Source: Salinimicrobium xinjiangense DSM 19287 (GTDB lineage: Bacteria > Bacteroidota > Bacteroidia > Flavobacteriales > Flavobacteriaceae). Taken from it: DNA of 64,000 bases. This document shows, in pieces, positions 1 through 8,437 of this stretch. How positions within the stretch are numbered: position 1 is the first letter of the stretch; every line of letters starts with the position of its first letter. The notes beneath the pieces are model-generated. The model saw nothing but the letters and a program-made list of their open reading frames with translations. It was not told the DNA's origin and made no database searches. The DNA is taken from the NCBI RefSeq assembly GCF_000423585.1, contig NZ_AUIG01000001.1:310001-374000 (forward strand), in the 5' to 3' direction. The translations under genes were made by a program, and so were the position numbers.

Positions 1-830
1 ATATCACTAAGCAGTTCCTGGTAATCAATAAGTAGCGGGCGATAAGGTCTAATAAAGTTTGTGAGTTCCTTGAGGATCTTCTTGATCTCCTCCTTTGCCT
101 CGTATTCCAGATTGTTCAGTTCCCGGGTATGATTATAAGTGGCTTCTGGCTGAATATAAACTATGCTTCCGGTCTTTGAATTTCCGAGAATACCTCCTTT
201 AACCTTACGGCGGTGCATCGCAGATACTGCCAGCACCCTTATATTATCTACTACGGTCTCGCGTATGTCATCGAGATATCCAAGATTATTATAATGCGTT
301 AGAGCGCTCCCAAAACTCGAATTTATTTGTCCTTTTACCTGATTGATCTTCCGCCTTAGTTCCTGAAGCAAAGGGGAGGCCTCATCTTTTACTTCCCCAA
401 AGCGATCAATCACCCGGTTGATCTGTTCAATTATTAGCGGAGTATATTCAACTTCGGAAGTGGTTTTGTTCAGGCAGGGATAGAGTTCCTCATATTTTTC
501 AAAGAACCTGATCAGCGTATTTGCAGTTTCTGAAATGGAACCAATCTTCCTTAAACCTGAAGCCTCCAACCTTGTCTCTTCAATTCCGAGGAATTTGATC
601 TCCTGATCTATAGCATCAAATCCGTGATTAGGAATACGGCTCTCTTGTTGATAGGAGGAAACATATTCATTTGTTTGCCTGATGGCAAATAATGTCTTTT
701 CATAGGTTGATAGTGGTGTTATTTCAAGAGCCTTCTCTTTTCCCGGGCCTGTCACAGTGTACCGGCTTAGCTGTTCGCAAACGGTAGGAAATTCGAGGTC
801 CTGAAGGGTCTTGGCGGTAATTCTGATCAT
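1..830 (-). CDS. mutS2: Endonuclease MutS2 / MutS-like protein, N-terminal part (runs off the left edge)
   Basis: The minus strand is open from an ATG at 828-830 to the window edge, giving about 276 residues that start MIRITAKTLQDLEFPTVCEQ. This matches the start of MutS2 proteins (short N-terminal core with an LEF and CEQL pattern, then a long helical clamp region with heptad-like charged stretches), and it lacks the mismatch-recognition domain of MutS1. The ATPase and Smr regions would lie outside the window. MutS2 proteins act on branched DNA or collided ribosomes rather than in classical mismatch repair. The gene is divergent from uracil-DNA glycosylase, 44 bases away, so the two share a short promoter region. 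The family call comes from the N-terminus only. Confidence 0.8.
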   Translation of the reverse strand, partial: MIRITAKTLQDLEFPTVCEQLSRYTVTGPGKEKALEITPLSTYEKTLFAIRQTNEYVSSYQQESRIPNHGFDAIDQEIKFLGIEETRLEASGLRKIGSISETANTLIRFFEKYEELYPCLNKTTSEVEYTPLIIEQINRVIDRFGEVKDEASPLLQELRRKINQVKGQINSSFGSALTHYNNLGYLDDIRETVVDNIRVLAVSAMHRRKVKGGILGNSKTGSIVYIQPEATYNHTRELNNLEYEAKEEIKKILKELTNFIRPYRPLLIDYQELLSD

Positions 831-874
831 ATAAAATTTCCCTATTTTTGGGAAGCCGCAATTTAACCATTATT

Positions 875-1540
875 ATGACCTTTAACATAGCAGCAGATTG
901 GAAAAAAAAGTTAAATGATGAGCTGGAGAAGGCTTATTTCAAAGAACTTCGGGAATTTATAGTAGCAGAATATCAAAATTCTGAATGTTTTCCCCACCCG
1001 GATAATATTTTCAGGGCTTTTGATCTTTCTTCTTTTGACGAAACCAAAGTAGTGATCATAGGGCAGGATCCTTATCATGGTTACGGGCAGGCTCATGGAT
1101 TATGTTTTTCTGTGCAACCGCAAACTAAGGTACCGCCGTCCCTGGTAAATATTTACCGGGAGATAAGGGAAGATTTGGGGAAACCTGTTCCGTCGCACGG
1201 CAACCTTCAGCATTGGGCAGAGCAGGGGGTTTTAATGTTAAATGCAACTTTAACTGTTCGGGCGGGGCAGGCAGGTTCCCACCAGGGAAAAGGTTGGGAG
1301 AAATTCACAGATGCCATAATCGAACTACTTTCCGAAGAAAAAGAAAACCTTGTTTTCCTCTTGTGGGGAGGACCGGCACAGAAGAAGGGAAAGAAAATCA
1401 ACTCAGAAAAACATCTTGTGCTAACCAGCGGACATCCCTCGCCGCTTGCTGCCAATCGTGGATACTGGTTTGGCAACAAACACTTCAGCAAAACAAATGA
1501 TTATCTTATATCCAGGGGAAAGGAGCCTATTGACTGGTAA
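875..1540 (+). CDS. ung: Uracil-DNA glycosylase
   Basis: Family 1 uracil-DNA glycosylase, which removes uracil from DNA at the start of base-excision repair. The 221-residue protein shows the catalytic water-activating motif GQDPYH, followed by GYGQAHGLCFSV, and the late uracil/DNA-binding motif HPSPLAANRGYWFG containing the catalytic His. The length is normal for bacterial Ung. I start at the ATG at 875, giving MTFNIAADWKKKL; a TTG 27 bases upstream is in frame but adds residues the family does not have. The gene ends exactly where the convergent DUF3575-like gene ends (1540/1541), with no terminator between them. Confidence 0.97.
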   Translation: MTFNIAADWKKKLNDELEKAYFKELREFIVAEYQNSECFPHPDNIFRAFDLSSFDETKVVIIGQDPYHGYGQAHGLCFSVQPQTKVPPSLVNIYREIREDLGKPVPSHGNLQHWAEQGVLMLNATLTVRAGQAGSHQGKGWEKFTDAIIELLSEEKENLVFLLWGGPAQKKGKKINSEKHLVLTSGHPSPLAANRGYWFGNKHFSKTNDYLISRGKEPIDW

Positions 1541-2206
1541 TTAGAACCGGTATCCTAAATAAACAGAAGGCAGAAGTACAATATCCGGGGAATATTTATC
1601 AAATAGATTTCTTCCAATTCCAAAGGAAACATCTATGAGAAAACCCTGTTTTGCAACAAATTTTCCACCCACACCAACTCCAAAAGCTAGATCTGTATAT
1701 TCCATATCCACTTCTCTTGGTCCAATTTCTCCTGTTTCGGGATCGGTTAAATTGATATCATTTTCATGGGTTCCATTTGAGAACATTCCGAAGAGGGTGG
1801 CATAATATCCACGTGCTACAGTTTCATCATCAAGAAAATATTTGAAGTTTCCTGTTATGGAAAAATCTTTAGCGTACACTTTAGACAGGTCTCCATCTTC
1901 ACCTTCATTTTTATTAAAAACCTTGGAAAATAACTGTACCCCGACGGAACTATGATCTGTAAGTACTCTTTCATAGGCAACATCCAGAGCTCCGAAGATC
2001 AGGACATTGAGAATATTTACATGAATTTCATGGTTTGTGGTATCTCTTTTAAAGATTCGGGGCTCCTGTAAGGTGTTTCTTGCCCATAGCTCTTCTTCGG
2101 GAGACTCTTCCTCAATCACTTCTTCTTTAGGCTCTGTGACCTGAGAATTAACCGGAATGGCAGCAAAAAATAATATTAACAGGAGTAGTATATTTAATTT
2201 TTTCAT
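1541..2206 (-). CDS. DUF3575-like outer-membrane protein
   Basis: Exported 221-residue protein with a Sec signal peptide (MKKLNILLLLILFFAAIPVNSQ) and then an acidic linker rich in Glu. The rest has short alternating beta strands: NVLIFGALDVAYERVL near residue 68, a middle YFLDDE segment, and a final VYLGYRF. A last strand ending in an aromatic residue is typical of outer-membrane barrels, and the NVL..GALDVAYER pattern resembles the DUF3575 family of Bacteroidota. No enzymatic motif is visible. It is read toward ung and lies 7 bases downstream of the substrate-binding-like gene, so it could be co-transcribed with the ppk1 group. Function is unknown. Confidence 0.65.
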   Translation of the reverse strand: MKKLNILLLLILFFAAIPVNSQVTEPKEEVIEEESPEEELWARNTLQEPRIFKRDTTNHEIHVNILNVLIFGALDVAYERVLTDHSSVGVQLFSKVFNKNEGEDGDLSKVYAKDFSITGNFKYFLDDETVARGYYATLFGMFSNGTHENDINLTDPETGEIGPREVDMEYTDLAFGVGVGGKFVAKQGFLIDVSFGIGRNLFDKYSPDIVLLPSVYLGYRF

Positions 2207-2213
2207 GTTTTTT

Positions 2214-3062
2214 TTAATGTGGTAGAAAGTAGTGATTTTCTTTAACTTCCGGGATTAGACCCAGCTCAAAGAGCTGTTCCTGAACCTTACGAATTTCCAG
2301 CACAGATATTTGCTTCTGGCTCCATTGCGTGATCTTGAGCCACTGTTCTATGTCTTCTACCTTTTGATCATATTTTCGGGCAAGCGCAACTTCAATTTTC
2401 GGAATGCTTTTAAACTTTTTTGTAAGGTGATTTAAAGTTTTCAACATTGTAAGAATGGTAGCGGGTTCCTTTGCCATAAACTCTTTTCTTACTGCAATTA
2501 CAAAACAGGACCACGGAGTAGGGCAGTCGGCAATTCTCCTAAAAATTCCTTTATCCACCAGGGGTTTTGTAGTGAAATGTTCCCACATGAAGTATCCGGC
2601 CCTGCCCGATTCAAGAGCTTTAACTGCATTTTCAATATCCCCTACAACTTCAAATTCCAGATCTTTTGTATCCCATCCAAGGTTTCGGGCATTGACATAA
2701 GCCATGAGGTGAGATCCTGACCCATAACGGCTTATCGCTATCTTCTGACCCTTGAGATCCTCAAGGCTCCTGAAATCTGATCCTGCAGCAACGTGAATTC
2801 CCCAAATCAATGGAGAAGCAATATATTCCTGTACGATAACTGCCTCATTACCATTGAGAATATCTTTAATTATACCCTCAGTAAGTATAACCGCTGCATC
2901 GATCTCTTTGTTGCGCAAGGCTTTGCACATGGCTCCTGTACCATCGGGAAAATCTTTCCAGGACAAATCGAGACCGTTATTTTGAAATGTGCCGTCATCA
3001 ATGCAAAAATGCCATGGGAGGTTGAAATGTTCGGGCACTCCGCCCACTTTTATTGTTTTCAT
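2214..3062 (-). CDS. Substrate-binding-protein-like protein without signal peptide
   Basis: 282 residues resembling a NMT1/THI5-type periplasmic binding protein: MKTIKVGGVPEHFNLPWHF at the start, GTGAMCKALRNKEIDAAVILTEG (the usual lobe-I ligand loop), LEDLKGQKIAISRYGSGSHLMAY (hinge and lobe II), and a late helical tail. It has no signal peptide or lipobox, so it should stay in the cytoplasm unless it is exported in an unusual way. No ABC permease or ATPase gene is nearby. Its ATG overlaps the polyphosphate kinase stop by 4 bases (ATGA), which suggests translational coupling. The ligand cannot be read from the sequence; small metabolites such as pyrimidine precursors are typical for the superfamily. 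Confidence 0.7.
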   Translation of the reverse strand: MKTIKVGGVPEHFNLPWHFCIDDGTFQNNGLDLSWKDFPDGTGAMCKALRNKEIDAAVILTEGIIKDILNGNEAVIVQEYIASPLIWGIHVAAGSDFRSLEDLKGQKIAISRYGSGSHLMAYVNARNLGWDTKDLEFEVVGDIENAVKALESGRAGYFMWEHFTTKPLVDKGIFRRIADCPTPWSCFVIAVRKEFMAKEPATILTMLKTLNHLTKKFKSIPKIEVALARKYDQKVEDIEQWLKITQWSQKQISVLEIRKVQEQLFELGLIPEVKENHYFLPH

Positions 3063-5110
3063 GAGCCGTGCTTTTGTTTAAGATAATTGTAGATCTCATA
3101 TTGGGATCTAACTGCTTTATCCCCGGGTTTTCGCTTTATAAATTCGTTTTTTTCAAGAGGCTCCTGTATCCTAGCCTTGACATTATCCTGCAGCTGAATA
3201 TTGAGAATATCTTTAAACTCGGCTGCTATATCTTCATCATAGATCGGCGAGATTACTTCTATCCTGCGGTCTAAATTTCTGGTCATCCAATCTGCACTGC
3301 CAAAGAAAAGCTCTTCGTTTCCGTCATTTTCAAAAAGGTACATGCGTCCGTGTTCCAGGTATCTGTCTACTATGCTGGTCATATAGATATTCTCACTTAA
3401 ATCCTCCACGCCGGGAATAAGACAGGTAAAACCCCGTACCAGCAGGCGGATTTTCACCCCTGCTTCACTGGCATCGTAAAGAAGTTCAATAATCTCCTTG
3501 TCCTCAAGGGAATTCATCTTTGCTGTGATCCCCGCTTTTTTGCCCATTTTGGCATTTGTAATTTCCCGGTTGATCATGTCGGTAAAAACTTTCCGGGTGG
3601 AAAAAGGGGAAATGAGCAAATGCTTTGCACGGGGAATGATCAATTCTCCCTCCAGAACCTGAAAAACACGGGAGAGTTCTGAAGTAATTTTTTTATGTGC
3701 TGTAAACAGGGCATGATCACAGTAGATCTTTGCTGTTTTACTGTTAAAATTCCCGGTACCTATATAAGCATAAGATTTAAGTTTTTCGTCTTCTTCACGA
3801 TTGACGAGGAGAATTTTTGAATGTACTTTTATTTTGGGGTAACTGTAAATGACCTGTGCTCCTTCATCTTCCAGTTTACGGCCCCAGTCTATATTGTTCT
3901 TTTCATCAAACCTGGCCTTAGCCTCTATAAAAACCGTCACTTTTTTGCCATTTTTGACAGCTGTAGGCAGGGCCGAAGTCACCACAGATTCATCTGCGAC
4001 CCTGTAAATTGAGATTTTAATATCTCTTACCTGTGGATCAACAGCCGCCTGGTGAAGAAATTCTTCCACGTAATTGAATGACATATAGGGGAAATGTACT
4101 GCCTGATCTTTTTTGGATATTATATCAAAGTAATTCTTTGAGCCCTCGAGCACAGAATGTTTTATTGGAGGCATTTCCTTATAATGTAGCTCCGGATTAT
4201 TACTTGGATCGGGAAAGGAGAAATAATCGCTGAAATTATGATATCTCCCGCCAGGCATCATATCTATCTTCCCAAGTTTCAATCTTTTCCTCAGAATTCT
4301 TCGATCTTCAACCGGCATTGCAGAATCATAGAGTAACCTGGTAGGCTGCCCATCTGTTCGCTGTTTCAGAGATTCATAGATCTTTTCTGCCAATATCCCG
4401 TCTAAATCGTCATCAATATATAACTCGGCATCCCTTGAAAGCTTGATCTCGAATATGCCTTCAATTTCTTTATCAGGAAAAAGCGATGGAATATTCACTT
4501 TAACGATATCATCTAAAAAGGTAATTTTATGCTCCTTTGTTTCAGAAGAAAAAGTAATGAATCTGCCGCATTCATCTGTCGGGATATTTACAATGCCGAA
4601 TTTGTTTTCATTTGCGAAAGTCACCATGAAATAAAGCTGGTTGTTCTCCAGGAAAAGATCGTCGTTGTGATTGTAACCAACTACAAGAGTATCTATACAC
4701 TCACTTATTTTTTTGAAGTATTTACGTGCAAACTCCTCCTGAAAATTATGGTATTCTTCACGATGTACCAGAAAAATCCCTTTGGTCTCAAGTTGAGGGA
4801 TGATTTCCTCACGATAGATCCTGCCAAAAATATCCTGTTGCTTTCTTACCTCCCGTAAAATTTCTTTGACGGTTTTGTTAGGTTTTAATGCCAGTCTTTT
4901 TCGGATGCTTTTTTCAACGCGTTTTATTTGCCGTAACTGAGAAACCCGTACACGAAAATACTCGTCCAGGTTCATGGAAAAAATAGCAAGGAATTTTAGC
5001 CTTTCATAAAGGGGGGTGGTGGGATCCTTTGCTTCCTGAAGGACCCTTTCATTAAAACTTAACCAATTTAGATCTCGATGCCTTATAATTTTCTCTTCAG
5101 GCTTTAGCAT
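3059..5110 (-). CDS. ppk1: Polyphosphate kinase 1
   Basis: PPK1 transfers the terminal phosphate of ATP to long-chain polyphosphate through a phosphohistidine. The N-terminal domain begins RHRDLNWLSFNERVLQEA and continues FLAIFSMNLDEYFRVR, both hallmark PPK1 motifs. The catalytic region has YPKIKVHSKILLV, whose His matches the autophosphorylated residue, and YCDHALFTA with the second catalytic His. The C-terminal part carries RGFTCLIPGVE and SADWMTRNLDRRIEV. I use the ATG at 5108-5110; a TTG 18 bases upstream is in frame but less likely. The gene overlaps the next gene by 4 bases. No ppx exopolyphosphatase is adjacent. Confidence 0.96.
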   Translation of the reverse strand: MLKPEEKIIRHRDLNWLSFNERVLQEAKDPTTPLYERLKFLAIFSMNLDEYFRVRVSQLRQIKRVEKSIRKRLALKPNKTVKEILREVRKQQDIFGRIYREEIIPQLETKGIFLVHREEYHNFQEEFARKYFKKISECIDTLVVGYNHNDDLFLENNQLYFMVTFANENKFGIVNIPTDECGRFITFSSETKEHKITFLDDIVKVNIPSLFPDKEIEGIFEIKLSRDAELYIDDDLDGILAEKIYESLKQRTDGQPTRLLYDSAMPVEDRRILRKRLKLGKIDMMPGGRYHNFSDYFSFPDPSNNPELHYKEMPPIKHSVLEGSKNYFDIISKKDQAVHFPYMSFNYVEEFLHQAAVDPQVRDIKISIYRVADESVVTSALPTAVKNGKKVTVFIEAKARFDEKNNIDWGRKLEDEGAQVIYSYPKIKVHSKILLVNREEDEKLKSYAYIGTGNFNSKTAKIYCDHALFTAHKKITSELSRVFQVLEGELIIPRAKHLLISPFSTRKVFTDMINREITNAKMGKKAGITAKMNSLEDKEIIELLYDASEAGVKIRLLVRGFTCLIPGVEDLSENIYMTSIVDRYLEHGRMYLFENDGNEELFFGSADWMTRNLDRRIEVISPIYDEDIAAEFKDILNIQLQDNVKARIQEPLEKNEFIKRKPGDKAVRSQYEIYNYLKQKHGS

Positions 5111-5181
5111 ACGGCGGGGTTTCCCCAAAAGTACAAATATGTGGGGTGCTGCTTTTTAATATTGTGTTAAACAAATTAAGC

Positions 5182-6051
5182 CTATACAAGCTTATCCAGA
5201 GTATATCTAATGGTCTTGTCAATGGCTTCTGCCCCGTCTTTTGTAAAATTTCCGGTGGCGCGATTTGCTATTATGGCATTTACTGAAAGGGTTCTGTGGC
5301 CCAATAACTTGCCCAATCCAAAAATAGCAGAAGTTTCCATTTCAAGATTAGTGATCTTTTTACCTTTAAAACTGAAGTCAGAAAGTTTTTCCTTCATATT
5401 ATCATCTCTAAGGGGCAGGCGCAAAACTCTTCCCTGGGGTGCATAAAAACCTACGTTAGAACCTGTGAAGCCTTCAAATATTTCAGAAGAAGTGAATTGC
5501 TCAACAAGCTGCTCATCGGCTGCCACTACATATGGCTTACTGTTTCGGGGATAAATATCAAGATGTTCTTCTATTGCCCGGTTAAAATCCTGAAGCTGTA
5601 CCTCGTCACTTTGGTAAAAATGTAAAAGACTGTCGAAACCAACAGCCAAATGGCTTATAACAATCGAATCCACAGGGATATCCTCCTGGATGGAGCCGGA
5701 AGTTCCTATTCGAATAATATCCAGTTGTGTATGCTTCTCTTTGATTTCCCTCGTATTGAAATCAATATTTACAAGAGCATCAAGTTCATTGAGAACTATA
5801 TCAATATTATCTGTACCAATTCCTGTAGAGATCACAGAAATTCTTTTTCCCTTATATGTTCCGGTTTGGGTATGAAATTCCCGTTTTTTCACTACGACTT
5901 CGACTTCGTCAAAATAGCGGGTGATTTTTGCAACCCTATTCTGGTCTCCAACAAGGATGATAGTATCTGCTATATGTTCGGGCAGCAGATTCAAATGATA
6001 GATACTGCCGTCTTTATTCAGAATTAATTCTGAAGCTGCTAAATGATTCAT
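5182..6051 (-). CDS. Nucleoside phosphorylase, uridine phosphorylase-like
   Basis: Member of the PNP/UDP phosphorylase family, which splits nucleosides with phosphate to the base and ribose 1-phosphate in nucleotide salvage. Visible motifs are ILVGDQNRVAKI (phosphate loop), ISVISTGIGTDN, IIRIGTSGSIQEDIPVDS (core glycine loop), and ITNLEMETSAIFGLGKLLGHR, which includes the ribose-binding Met-Glu pair. The 289-residue length fits the family. Flavobacterial homologues are usually annotated uridine phosphorylase, but the base specificity cannot be proved by eye. It follows the DUF1835 gene with only a couple of bases between them, so the two are likely an operon. A uracil phosphoribosyltransferase lies 32 kb away in the same window. 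Confidence 0.85.
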   Translation of the reverse strand: MNHLAASELILNKDGSIYHLNLLPEHIADTIILVGDQNRVAKITRYFDEVEVVVKKREFHTQTGTYKGKRISVISTGIGTDNIDIVLNELDALVNIDFNTREIKEKHTQLDIIRIGTSGSIQEDIPVDSIVISHLAVGFDSLLHFYQSDEVQLQDFNRAIEEHLDIYPRNSKPYVVAADEQLVEQFTSSEIFEGFTGSNVGFYAPQGRVLRLPLRDDNMKEKLSDFSFKGKKITNLEMETSAIFGLGKLLGHRTLSVNAIIANRATGNFTKDGAEAIDKTIRYTLDKLV

Positions 6052-6052
6052 T

Positions 6053-6988
6053 TTATAATTTTAGTAGGTCATGGTTTTCGGGGTCGTAGAGAAAGTCATA
6101 TTTTCTAACCCCGCCATAAGATTCGTCGTCTTTTAAATTCTGGTAGTAATTCTTGGTGCCTTGTAAAGCTTTTAATCCGTCACCGTTGAGCTTTACACCC
6201 TCTTCTGAAGCATCGTAAAAAGGACTTAGTTTTTCAATAACCCTTTCCATCTGTACATCTACATAGCCGTAGTACCCCTGGTACTGTAAAGCATATCCCA
6301 GTAGATGATTCAAAGACTGGATCTTATGTTCATCTATAAGTTTTAAAACATTCTTTTCAAGGGAGTTTATACCCGTGTTTACACTTGGAAAACGCTCTAT
6401 ATGCGCTCTGATACAACTGGAGAGATATTCAAAATTTGTAGTTTTTTTGATTTCTGAAGCCAGGCGTTTCGGATTTTTACTGCAGTAAAGCTCCCAAATG
6501 AGTTGAGCGGTTTGGATATCTTCATCATTTAAAGGAATCCTGTGCTTATAGTGCTCTTTTAATTGTTTGCCGGAAAGCTGGGAGAGGGGAGTCATTTCCT
6601 CTTCTCCTTTCAATTTTCGACTGCAGACCAGAGAGAAGGGGCCATTCTTTTTATTCTGAAGAAGAAAGCTGATAAGGGCCAGCATATTCATGTGAGAGAA
6701 CAGATCGAATTCAAACCAGAGTACAACTTCATCATAGCCGTTAATTGCTGCCAATTTTACGAGTTCCTCTAAAAATTCTTCCTGATATTTCTCTTCGGAA
6801 ACTTTATACTTTTCAAGAAGAAAAGTTTTGCGGAGCAAAACAAATCCTTCATCCCCAACATCCATTGATGAGGGACCTTCACATAACATTTCCCTCCAGG
6901 TGATCACATCTCCCGGAAGTTCCATTTCAACAATCTTTTCAGAAAGATCATCTCCATTGGTGATATGCAGTAATTTCTTCTCCTCCAT
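6053..6988 (-). CDS. DUF1835 domain-containing protein
   Basis: 311-residue cytoplasmic protein whose first 120 residues match the DUF1835 pattern: LHITNGDDLSEKIVEM, then ITWREMLCEGP, and YDEVVLWFEFDLFSHMNML. The second half is helical and charged, with PLSQLSGKQLKEHYKHRIPL and a tail rich in Tyr, Gly and Asp (YYGYVDVQMERV). No catalytic residues can be assigned from family knowledge. It is transcribed just upstream of the nucleoside phosphorylase with almost no gap, and 15 bases downstream of the eIF1-like gene, so the three may form one transcript. Function is unknown. Confidence 0.75.
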   Translation of the reverse strand: MEEKKLLHITNGDDLSEKIVEMELPGDVITWREMLCEGPSSMDVGDEGFVLLRKTFLLEKYKVSEEKYQEEFLEELVKLAAINGYDEVVLWFEFDLFSHMNMLALISFLLQNKKNGPFSLVCSRKLKGEEEMTPLSQLSGKQLKEHYKHRIPLNDEDIQTAQLIWELYCSKNPKRLASEIKKTTNFEYLSSCIRAHIERFPSVNTGINSLEKNVLKLIDEHKIQSLNHLLGYALQYQGYYGYVDVQMERVIEKLSPFYDASEEGVKLNGDGLKALQGTKNYYQNLKDDESYGGVRKYDFLYDPENHDLLKL

Positions 6989-7003
6989 AAATTAAGATAT
7001 AGG

Positions 7004-7357
7004 TTAACCTCCTATGCGTTTTACTTTAAAGCCGAGTTCTTTAAGATAGGTCATTACTTTGTCACGCACATCACCTTGAATAATTATTTCTCCTTCTTTA
7101 ACAGAGCCACCAACACCACACTTTTTCTTTAGATCTTTCCCGAGGGTATTTAACTCTTCATCGGGCCCAATAAACCCCTTCACCACAGTAACCTTTTTAC
7201 CTGCACGGCCTTTTGAACTGTAATGGGCCTCAAGTTGTTGTTCTTCGGGTTTGAGAGACCTTACTTCTTCCTCGCCATTTTGACCGGGATCAAAATCATC
7301 ATCTGTAGAAAAAACGAATCCCCCCAGATCTTCAAGCCCCATCTTTTTCTTTGCCAT
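7004..7357 (-). CDS. SUI1/eIF1-like translation factor
   Basis: 117-residue protein of the YciH/SUI1 family, bacterial relatives of eukaryotic initiation factor eIF1. The C-terminal half is the diagnostic part: VTVVKGFIGPDEELNTLGKDLKKKCGVGGS, then EIIIQGDVRDKVMTYLKELGFKVKRIGG. The first half is acidic and probably flexible. Family members are thought to influence initiation fidelity, but in bacteria the role is not settled. It lies 3 bases downstream of the oxygenase gene and upstream of DUF1835, all on the minus strand. Confidence 0.9.
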   Translation of the reverse strand: MAKKKMGLEDLGGFVFSTDDDFDPGQNGEEEVRSLKPEEQQLEAHYSSKGRAGKKVTVVKGFIGPDEELNTLGKDLKKKCGVGGSVKEGEIIIQGDVRDKVMTYLKELGFKVKRIGG

Positions 7358-7360
7358 GAC

Positions 7361-8338
7361 TTATTTTTTTAGGCCTATCTCTACGAGACGCTGGTGCAAA
7401 AATTCTCCGGCGGTAATATCCGGATAAGCTTTTGGATGGTCTTCATCAATACATTCTTCAAGGCAATTGAGTGGCATTTCACTTCGGGGATGCATAAAAA
7501 ACGGAATAGAATATCTTGGGGTACCCCACTGTTCACGTGGAGGATTTACAACCCGGTGAATTGTAGATCGTAATTTGTTGTTGGTATGCCTTTCAAGCAT
7601 ATCTCCCACATTGATCACAAGCTCATCCTCATTAGGGATGGCGTCTATCCATTCACCATCTTTACGAAGTACCTGGAGACCTCCCGTAGAAGCTCCCATT
7701 AAGAGGGTGATCAAATTGATGTCCCCGTGAGCACCTGCCCGGACTGCTCCCTTTGGCTCCTCGGTAATTGGAGGATAATGGATTGGTCGTAAAATGCTGT
7801 TTCCGTTACTCGCCCAGTGATCGAAATAGAATTCATCGAGGCCAATGTAAAGTGAAAGAGCTCTTAATACATAAATACCTGTTTTTTCAAGCATTCTGTA
7901 TGCTTCCATTCCCGTGTGGTTGAAATCGGGAAGTTCTTCTACCTGTACATTTTCAGGATATTCTTCAGTAAGATTGGCATCTTCTGTAGGTTCCTGGCCA
8001 AAATGCCAGAATTCCTTTAGATCTCCTTCTTTTTTACCTTTAGCATGTTCTTTTCCGAAGGAAATATATCCCCTCTGTCCTGCCAGGCCTTCTATTTCAT
8101 ACTTTTTCTTTGTATCCAATGGAAGTGCGAAAAAGTTTTTGACCTCCTTATAAAGTTCATCAACCAGATTATCGCTTAAAAAGTGGTTCTTCAAAGCAAC
8201 AAAGCCTATTTCTTCGTATGCTTTACCAATTTCATTCACAAATTTCTGCTTTCTCTGTGGATCATCACTCAGAAAATCGGCCAGGTCAACGCTGGGAATG
8301 TTGTTCATTTCCATAAAATCTTGTTTATATATCTTCAC
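7361..8338 (-). CDS. Isopenicillin N synthase-like Fe(II)/2-oxoglutarate oxygenase
   Basis: 325-residue double-stranded beta-helix oxygenase. The N-terminal DIOX_N region reads IPSVDLADFLSD and GKAYEEIGFVALKNH. The iron facial triad is visible as H-x-D in GAHGDINLITLL and the distal His in STIHRVVNPP; the 2-oxoglutarate/substrate motif R-x-S is in RYSIPFFMHP. The motif set is complete, so the enzyme should be active. Its substrate cannot be read from the sequence, and no biosynthetic partners flank it. The first ATG is used, though internal Met codons at residues 9 and 11 are also plausible starts. It is divergent from the E1 dehydrogenase gene. Confidence 0.88.
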   Translation of the reverse strand: MKIYKQDFMEMNNIPSVDLADFLSDDPQRKQKFVNEIGKAYEEIGFVALKNHFLSDNLVDELYKEVKNFFALPLDTKKKYEIEGLAGQRGYISFGKEHAKGKKEGDLKEFWHFGQEPTEDANLTEEYPENVQVEELPDFNHTGMEAYRMLEKTGIYVLRALSLYIGLDEFYFDHWASNGNSILRPIHYPPITEEPKGAVRAGAHGDINLITLLMGASTGGLQVLRKDGEWIDAIPNEDELVINVGDMLERHTNNKLRSTIHRVVNPPREQWGTPRYSIPFFMHPRSEMPLNCLEECIDEDHPKAYPDITAGEFLHQRLVEIGLKK

Positions 8339-8409
8339 AAAGTTAAATAAAATCTCAAGAGTGGCGTGGGCTTTAAATAATTCTTAATAACGGGAAATCT
8401 TTATTTATT

Positions 8410-8417
8410 TACATTTG
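8410..8417 (+). promoter_or_regulatory. Flavobacterial -7 promoter box
   Basis: TACATTTG is an exact match to the Bacteroidota -7 consensus TAnnTTTG and lies 20 bases before the E1 dehydrogenase ATG. No clear -33 TTG is seen at the usual distance, so the assignment rests on the -7 box and its position. Confidence 0.5.
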
Positions 8418-8437
8418 AAAAAGCATTTTACCCAATT

